Assembly (NCBI RefSeq): GCF_026151205.1
Contig: NC_087082.1
Location: 9,804,901 to 9,868,900, forward strand
Length of the DNA: 64,000 bases
Source of the DNA: Bolinopsis microptera
Taxonomy: Eukaryota > Ctenophora > Tentaculata > Lobata > Bolinopsidae
Direction of reading: 5' to 3'
Shown: piece by piece, positions 58,401-64,000 of the stretch
How the letters are laid out: each line of letters begins with the position of its first letter
How positions within the stretch are numbered: the stretch's first letter is position 1
Notes under the pieces: model-generated
Databases searched by the model: none
What the model was told of the DNA's origin: nothing
The model's input: only the letters and a program-made list of their open reading frames with translations
Program-made: the position numbers and the translations under genes

Positions 58401-61400
58401 GCCCTAGCCGCAAAGGTAATAATCTCTCTCAAACAAATATCAGCTCAAGTTAAGGTTCCACCTTTCGAACTTCTTTTCAAATTTCACCTATGCAGTCCTG
58501 ACATTAAACTCTGCAAATTTCAGAACAAAAGAGAATAGAAAAACTGGAAGAGGACGGAAAAGAAGTTTACAAGAATCTCGGTACCTATAGTCCACCTCTT
58601 ATGATACCTCAAGCGCCGAACCTTTCCAATTACATTGATAAATACGATAAGGACTCTCAGCTCAGTAAGAGTAACCTCGCCAGTCAACAACGTCAGCAGG
58701 ATTATGAAGCAGAGGTTGAGGTATATCGAGGATTAGAGAGAGTAAATGGGGATTTTATTGTCATTCAAGGTTTGAAGTACACGCACGGAGATTATACGAT
58801 GTTCGTCGGAGAGCATTTGTCTAAAAGGAAGGCTGGTGAAGTATGCAAGATGAAGAATAAGGAGACAGAGGAGGAATGTGATTTTGTCGTGATTGGGGAG
58901 AACTATGCGATAGTTATCGAGGTTAAAAATGTAGGGTGTAAAGATCGCGCGCAAGGTGTCGAAAAAGCCGAAATTTATTTAAACAAGACATTTAAGGATT
59001 CAGTAGACCAGCGAAGTAGAACGGTCAAACTAATCACAGGCATAAGCAAAGAAGCTGCTGTACTCCAATTTACGGCTTATCCATATTTAAGCCACCAATT
59101 CAAAAACCACTTTCAGGTAACTGAAAGTGAATTATCATCAATTATCTTCCAAGAGGACATTAAAAATATTCGCCAATGGTGGAAAGACAATGTTAAATTC
59201 AGTTTGCATTTGCCACGCTCATTGTCTCCGATCAAGCCACAACAATTTCACATGGATCGTGTTGATAAAGCCGCTGAAATTTTGTCGTCTGTTTATTGGT
59301 TTGTAGATTGGCAGGAGTTGTGGGAACTATCCGGACCAGCTGATTTCCCGATGCTCTTCACTCTCGTTCTTTTGCAAATAAAAGAAATCATCCATCAAGA
59401 GGGAATATCTAGGCTCACAAAAAGCAGCAATGTTGTGCGTCCTTGGATTATCTCGCAAATTTATAGACGTGTGGAGCAGATTTTAGTTGCCTTGTGGTGC
59501 ACGGAAAAAAATAAATGTGACACACGAAAATGCACTTTAGGGAGAACTATTAATGCAATCGATAAAGGGCTAAAAGATGGGGACTTTACGTTTCACAGTA
59601 AAAACCGTGATCCTAATCCAGCAATAGCCTCAGAGACTCCAGATACGATCAAAAACTCCATCGGAGTTAATAATCTGACAATCGAACAACTTGCCATCCT
59701 GAAATCTGAGCAGAAGTTAATGTGGATAAACGGGCCTGCGGGTTCAGGGAAATCTGTTATCATGTGTGGAAAAATATTAGAACTAGCACTTTCAGATGAT
59801 CAGAACAAAATCTCAGTATTCTTCTTCCCTGGTCCGGGTAATCCTGTTAACATATATGAGAGTGCATTAGAAAAGGCAGGGGTTGCAGCTGAAACTGTTG
59901 TGTTCGATGGGTGGAAAAACGGTTGCGAGGAGAAACTATGTGAGCGGGAACTTGAAATGATGTCATTGTACAAAGAAAATAACCAAGTTGTCATCATAAA
60001 GCTGCAGCAGTACCTCAATTTTCATAATAGATTCGAAAAACTCATTCAGTTGGTAAAAACTCAAAAAGGCAGTAACATATTCATAGATGATGCCCAACTC
60101 GTAGCATTCCATAACTCTACTGAGAAATCTAAAGAGTTTTCTAAGACCCTGGTAGAATTTTCTCGAAGTAACTTTGTTTGGGTGGCTTGTGACATAGCAC
60201 AAAGTCCAACAGACCCAATGGTTTTTAATGGCGGAAAAGACGCTATTCAGAGTACATTTGTGGGTCAAGTCTATGATGAGTGGCAAGTAGGAACTCTCCA
60301 TAAAAACCTGAGAAACACAAGTGAACTGGCGGGAATGCTTGCTCTTATAAGAGACATACAATGTAGAACGCTATTAAGACACGAAATAAGAGTAAATGAG
60401 CTTCTTCCAGAACAGGCGCATGGACATTTCATTCACGGGCCACGAACGAAAATATATGTTTTCGTGTATCGAAATCACGATTTGCTTGGTAAACTGATAT
60501 CACAAGAACTAACTGGATTATTGGAAGAGAGCGATTTGAAAGTGTCTGATATAGGAGTAGTGTATACGAATTATCGAATGTTGGACTTAATTAAAGTTCC
60601 AAGTAATCATGACACTGAAGAAATGGGGTTATGCTGCAATAAAGATAGTCCTTCAGCTGAGTGGTCTGCTGTAATTGGGATATTCGGAGTAGATAAAGTA
60701 GACGGAGATGTGAAGGAAATAGATTCGTTGTCTCAACTTTATCTCATGATATCTAGGGCGAGGGTAAAGTGTACTATCTTTATGTATCTATACTAGAGAA
60801 GGATGGATTCTATTATGGTCCCATCATGTCTGAATTGTTGTTTAGCTCCATGTTTAGCTCCCTGGCTAAAGTAACAAGATGTGGACCATCTGGTTCGCTT
60901 GTTAAAAGTCGTATTGACCTCCCATTTTTTCATTAGTCGTACACATATTATCGACGGTTAAAAAAGAATTGAGTCATAAGATTACAACTTGTAATGTTTT
61001 GTTCTTTTGATGAAGTAGATTCATAGATTGCTTGAACACGTGTTTAATAATAATTTCATAATTATTGTTATAATACTATTTTACCTATCTCAAGAAAGAT
61101 ACAGGAGTCTATTTCATATGGCTCGAGAAATATAATCAACTTGATGTTTGTCTTACCTAGTTCCAGCAAGATATTGAAGTCTATCTTGGGATAGGCTTGT
61201 GTAATTGTCTTTACAATCTGTTTCAGAGTCACTTCAGAGTTGGAAAGGTTGAGTTGAGAGTGTGCAGCTATAAGGTACACTAGCTGCTTCTCAATCATGT
61301 AGAAGTTTATATTCCACCTGTTGGTTACTGATATCAGTTTAAGGATTTATATAAATGTTATCATTTTTCAGTGAAACTTGATTCAATAATTTAACTTTAA

Positions 61401-62714
61401 ATATAATATAACAGTGTTTACTTTCAATTTGAGGCACTTTTAAGGAAATAATGTAATTTAGAAGCCAAATTAAAATGATCTAACTTCTTTTTCAAGAGCT
61501 CCCAGTCCTGTTCCAGAGTTATGTAGAAAATGTTTAAGAGATAATCTTGCAGCTTTATATTCGTTATCTGGGAATGTTAAATATGAAATGTGAACCACAA
61601 ATATATCAGTGGGGGTTTAGAATACCGATATTATATTTATTGTACAGTTTATACCCAAAAATTGAGTACTGAAATTGGACGAGGCCCATTCTATAAAATC
61701 TATTGTGAATTCTAAACAGTTTCTACTCTTTTACCTCTTCATCTATCTTGTAGCTGTTCAAGTCCTCGATTATCTTATCCAGTAAGACTCCTAAGAACTC
61801 TAACACGTCGTAATCGTATGCAAAATTCTGATTTTTGAGTGGGGGTTAACTTTTGATAGGAATTCAAGATGGATTAATAACTTTTAAATTCATGACATCA
61901 CCTCGAATTAAAGCTCAGGGATTTTCAAACTTAAGTTAATATTCACAACCTTTTCACAACTGTGAGCATATATTTTATAATGTCATGCCACTAGCATGAA
62001 TTAAATAAATAATGTTTATTCACGAAATAAATATATACAATATTCAAATTACCTCTCTGAAGCTCTCAAAAGTGGGCAGTATTTCAAAGAACTTGTCCAG
62101 AAGCTTGACACGGTCAATACCAGGGGTGTTCCACAGGTCAGAAAACGTTATCGTTAGCGTCTTCAGTGGAATCACTGTTGGGTCTATCCTGCAAATGTAC
62201 AATCAATACTTATTATACAGTAGATGTAAAGCACACAATATTCACTTCTCAAATGTCCAAGTATGTTTAAATTTCTATTCAATATTTGTCATCCTATCAG
62301 AAATAGGCAGGTGTCACTGTCAGAACCGATTATCTTGCCTAGTTAAAATTCATTGCTAGATAGAGTACCTGTTGAATGTCAATAAAGGTACTTGTATTGC
62401 CTCCCTGCTGACAGTGTCCTCATAGAACTGGAGTAACAGCTGTTTCATACTTGTGAGTAGGTCCTGCGAATTAAATTGAATTAAAAATCAATAACATAAA
62501 AAGAGAAGATGTACCGATCAAATTGTTATTGGAGTTCAGCTATAGCGAAGATAATAGTAGTTTAAAAACAAACCTGTATGTCCATATCAGAGGCAATATC
62601 GAGGAGAGGTGCCACAGCAAGAGATTGCATCACACAAGATAGAACTTCATCGTCCTCAAGGCCTTGTGGAGTTGTCAACGTCACTATGGGCCTTGAGCCT
62701 AGATCATCACCCAT
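52402..62714 (-). CDS. TTI2: TELO2-interacting protein 2, 8 exons, with a 7.4 kb intron hosting another gene
   Basis: TTI2 is a HEAT-repeat subunit of the TELO2-TTI1-TTI2 cochaperone that stabilises PIKK kinases (mTOR, ATM, ATR). Reconstructed exons: 62714-62574, 62463-62369, 62188-62053, 61827-61735, 61567-61485, 61317-61157, 53730-53556 and 53188-52402. All have GT-AG borders and every junction phase agrees. The sum of 1,671 nt gives 556 aa (human about 508). The start is MGDDLGSRPIVTLTTPQG just after an acceptor, so a 5' UTR exon is likely. The C-terminal half carries the family signature: FAFKWLMSHTKFPYIGIHL, then LISSSHDENKILALKCFNLI, and VEEVRLSCLKCLKLLLVHGW. In the N-terminal half, KQLVYLIAAHSQLNLS corresponds to the vertebrate YIFAITHSLEQPW region. 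Assignment of the C-terminal exons is firm. Linking them over 7.4 kb to the six 5' exons rests on phase agreement and that alignment. The sixth exon has an alternative in-frame donor at 61085 created by a 72-bp duplication. Confidence 0.8.
53926..55095 (+). pseudogene. Decayed partial duplicate of the nuclease-helicase gene (helicase half)
   Basis: Near-identical to about 59676-60816, in the same orientation. It carries the Walker A region GPAGSGKSVIMCGKI, the Walker B-like FIDDAQ and the C-terminal region, but nothing upstream of Walker A. Lesions relative to the intact copy: a 24-bp loss just before KLLWISG; a stop after GKI caused by a small duplication (ACTAGCACTTTCAGATG twice, about 54010-54057); an Arg codon changed to TGA at 54623-54625; a 3-bp insertion just after it; and a TATCTCTACT duplication near 55005-55025 that shifts the frame before the final helicase motif. 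It lies within TTI2 intron 7, 3' of exon 53556-53730. Confidence 0.9.
55096..55564. other. Upstream region of the nuclease-helicase gene
   Basis: AT-rich 470 bp between the pseudogene copy and the predicted start codon. It presumably includes the promoter. No clear TATA box or other motif. Confidence 0.4.
55565..60796 (+). CDS. NERD/PD-(D/E)XK-like nuclease fused to an SF1-type helicase, 2 exons
   Basis: Exon 1 (55565-55622, MNKHKKDVASSSGKHKKTP, Lys-rich) joins exon 2 (58524-60796) across GT-AG borders with matching phase, giving about 776 aa. Exon 2 alone gives 731 aa from its own ATG at 58601. Residues about 60-180 look like a NERD/PD-(D/E)XK nuclease: a Glu in QQDYEAEVEVYRGL, then CDFVVIG...AIVIEVKNVG, supplying the D...ExK active-site pattern. 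The helicase half shows Walker A GPAGSGKS, Walker B-like NIFIDDAQ, a motif III-like VACDIAQS, motif IV-like HKNLRNTSEL, motif V-like IGVVYTNY and motif VI-like LMISRARVK. This resembles UvrD/DUF2075-type SF1 helicases, including the helicase half of long Schlafens. The family's cellular role in this animal is unknown; defence against foreign nucleic acid is inference from architecture. The gene is antisense inside TTI2 intron 7, and its own intron contains a LINE, a SINE and a MITE. Exon 1 assignment is less certain than exon 2. Confidence 0.75.
55937..57200 (-). pseudogene. RTE-like LINE reverse transcriptase, multiply frameshifted
   Basis: Minus-strand order: LNKMILNRIKPAMEDILRIN, NQNGFRESRSTTSHIL (about 57180-57070), MLFIDFKKAFDNVHRGLLM, AGVMQGDTLAPYLFIIVIDY and DADFADDLALTTDS (catalytic FADD box), then LHLNKRKTKYMGIN, VDDFVYLGSRM, LLYGSETWNVS, and a terminal LAGHLARHEEL...RRRGRPHLTYID. 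This is the RTE/craft-like RT with its usual C-terminal zinc-knuckle-free tail. Frame changes at about 57040, 56600 and 56240 inactivate it. No endonuclease domain is seen, so it is 5'-truncated. It sits antisense inside the intron of the nuclease-helicase gene. Confidence 0.85.
57270..57440 (+). mobile_element. SINE body fragment
   Basis: Matches the body of the SINE at 20100-20300 (CTAAGGATC, TCTATGCA, GACTCAGCCGAATA, GGTTAAATGAGGAG). The tRNA-like head is missing. Confidence 0.7.
57473..58145. mobile_element. MITE filled with GGGACC tandem repeats
   Basis: The left end TGCTCGACTCTAAAAAATGC and right end TATTTTTTAGAGTCGAGCA are inverted repeats, continuing into similar AT-rich flanks. The interior consists of arrays of CCGGGACCGGGAC/TCCCGGTACCGG units, interspersed with AGCTCAAAATTG. 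Confidence 0.85.
58200..58265 (+). mobile_element. Possible degenerate tRNA-like sequence
   Basis: Box A-like GTGGCGCAATCGGTAAGC and a poor box B-like AGATAGTTCGAAACC. Too degenerate to call a tRNA. Confidence 0.3.
60817..61084. other. 3' flank of the nuclease-helicase gene
   Basis: AT-rich, no gene. The imperfect palindrome AATAATAATTTCATAATTATTGTTATAATA lies near 61045. Confidence 0.4.
61085..61156 (-). repeat. 72-bp duplication of an exon 3' end with splice donor in TTI2
   Basis: The end of TTI2 exon 6 (KIDFNILLELG, then donor GTAAG at 61156) is repeated just downstream as EIDSCIFLEIG with donor GTAAA at 61084. The reading frame stays open, and both donors leave the same phase. Use of the distal donor would add 24 aa. 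Confidence 0.75.
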
Positions 62715-62795
62715 TCTGAAGTAAAACAAAATTTAAGTAAAACAAAATTTAAATTTTATTGCCATATTACAGTGAATAATAATATCATAATAATC

Positions 62796-63344
62796 ATACA
62801 GGGTGGGCCAAAAGTCAGTGGGCATACGTTGGCCTTAATAGCTCAGTCACTGATTGCCCAATTGAAATAATTCTTTCTGGTATGACTTACTACCACCACT
62901 GGTTCGAGGAGTTTGTCAAATCGAAAAATATTCGAGATAATTTTTTTCGAATGAGAGTTCATTTTTGCATTTATTTGATAGTTTGGATAGTCGGATCGAA
63001 CTAAATTTTATTGAATTGTGTTTGGCCATTCGAATTACGTTTGTCCTTAAAAAATTAGAACTGTAGCTTCTCAGATGACCGAGATATGAAGCATAACGAG
63101 TTTATTCATTCATGTGATCAGGTGATTGGTTTACCTAATCACGTGATAAGGTGCCCCCCGTTAACCACCCCGTTAAACATTATGGGAATTGTTAAGGGTG
63201 CCCAATTAAGGTGTTGTGTCACGGTGTCACATAATCACCCAGTCAATTTTGTTAACGAGATACAGAAAATGCTTGATAACTTCGTCATTTCTAATCTGTT
63301 TTGCCTCATCTTTTCAGATCATATGCAACATTTAATACTCTTAC
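62796..63344 (+). mobile_element. Possible Tc1/mariner-like element, left end
   Basis: TACAGGGTGGGCCAAAAGTC is a terminus typical of Tc1/mariner (IS630) elements and begins with a possible TA target. I found no inverted copy of the end before the next repeat begins at 63345 and no transposase motifs, so it is probably truncated. Confidence 0.5.
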
Positions 63345-64000
63345 TCTAGTAGCAGGGCATAGTTGAGTGTGCACTTCGATGTATACGATTTCTGACAACA
63401 CAGGGTTGTTTGTTAGGTCATTCTAAACCAGAATCGTTTTAGGTGGACAATTTGTTTCGCTAGAGACAACCCTACAGGGCAAATTTTCTAAATTACCCTC
63501 AGTCGCGTATACGGGATTTTTGTATTTCGGCTCCTGAAAGTCATAGAGACTTCATTTTTGGCGTAAAATTACCGCAGTGGCTACATTTATATACAACTTA
63601 TTAATCAATGTATGGTCTAAAATTGTTTGTTTCCGAGATATCTGCAAAAAACTAATTTAAGCTCAAGTGTAGGCACAAATTTCATCAAATTTGTATCTCA
63701 GCTTCTGAAGGTCTTAGAGACTCAAACTTTGGCTTAAAATGACCGCAATGCACATGTTTATATTAACACTATAAAGGTCATAAAGGTCCAAAATGCTTGC
63801 TTTTGGAAAAAATTCAGAAAAACTGATTTTCACTGGGGCGAGTGAAAAAATCTACTCTAGAAGCTAACTGAAATCGAGTATGCAGTTTGGTGTCTACTTA
63901 CCTTTTCTAGAAACCAGGTCCTTTGTAAGATCATTCTGGATCAGAATTGATAAGGTACGCAATTTCTATCAGTAGTTCCAACCCTAGGGGGGGATTTATT
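63345..64000 (+). repeat. Third, diverged copy of the 18553/21762 repeat
   Basis: CTCTAGTAGCAGGG and GTTGAGTGTGCACTTCGATG, followed by TTTCTGACAACACAGGGTTG, match the outer ends of the inverted repeat at 18553-21762 in plus orientation. From about 63650 onward it diverges, and it runs off the window. Confidence 0.85.

Noticed and set aside
59800..60361. Minus-strand ORFs opposite the helicase
   Set aside because: Reverse-frame shadows of the nuclease-helicase coding sequence, present also opposite the pseudogene.

Overview
The window is nuclear DNA from an animal. It has spliced protein genes with GT-AG introns, several non-LTR retrotransposon clades, tRNA-headed SINEs, many terminal-inverted-repeat (TIR) elements and degenerate TTAGGG-type arrays. 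The conserved genes are ordinary animal genes (RIOK3, LRR1, MRPL23, TTI2, a CCDC166-like coiled-coil gene). The AT-rich, repeat-loaded background, a histamine-methyltransferase-like gene and a nuclease-helicase gene suggest an early-branching aquatic invertebrate, possibly a cnidarian. The species assignment is inference only.

Layout. 1-6.5 kb: the N-terminal exons of RIOK3 and the complete LRR1 gene, both on the minus strand, separated by a 1.56 kb TIR element. 6.5-46 kb: almost gene-free and made of nested repeats. It holds LINE fragments, TIR/MITE elements with poly-G ends, a 0.93 kb inverted-repeat pair, a 188-bp minisatellite, a GGA-rich element, a 113-bp satellite of about 22 units, a duplicated 0.54 kb block with perfect GC hairpins, and a 5.5 kb cluster of related inverted-repeat elements. 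One member of that cluster carries a 1.5 kb insertion with an 8-bp target duplication, containing telomere-like repeats. Possible exons of one unidentified gene lie near 22.5-23.0 kb.

46-63 kb is the gene-rich part: a single-exon HNMT-like methyltransferase ORF with one in-frame stop (+), five exons of a CCDC166-like ciliary-type coiled-coil gene (-), the complete mitochondrial ribosomal protein gene MRPL23 (-), and TTI2 (-). I reconstruct TTI2 as eight exons over 10.3 kb whose phases sum to an uninterrupted 557-codon frame. Its 7.4 kb seventh intron contains, on the opposite strand, a gene for a two-domain protein: a NERD/PD-(D/E)XK-like nuclease plus an SF1-type P-loop helicase. A decayed partial duplicate of the helicase half lies upstream. 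That gene's own intron holds an RTE-like LINE, a SINE and a GC-rich MITE, so the region is nested three levels deep.

The most interesting signals are these: (1) the intron-nested nuclease-helicase gene, whose architecture resembles bacterial anti-phage and vertebrate Schlafen-type proteins; (2) perfect GC-rich hairpins that all close on a GAA/TTC triloop and occur in otherwise unrelated repeats; (3) TIR elements whose two arms share copy-specific substitutions; (4) two independent small duplications of an exon 3' end together with its splice donor.
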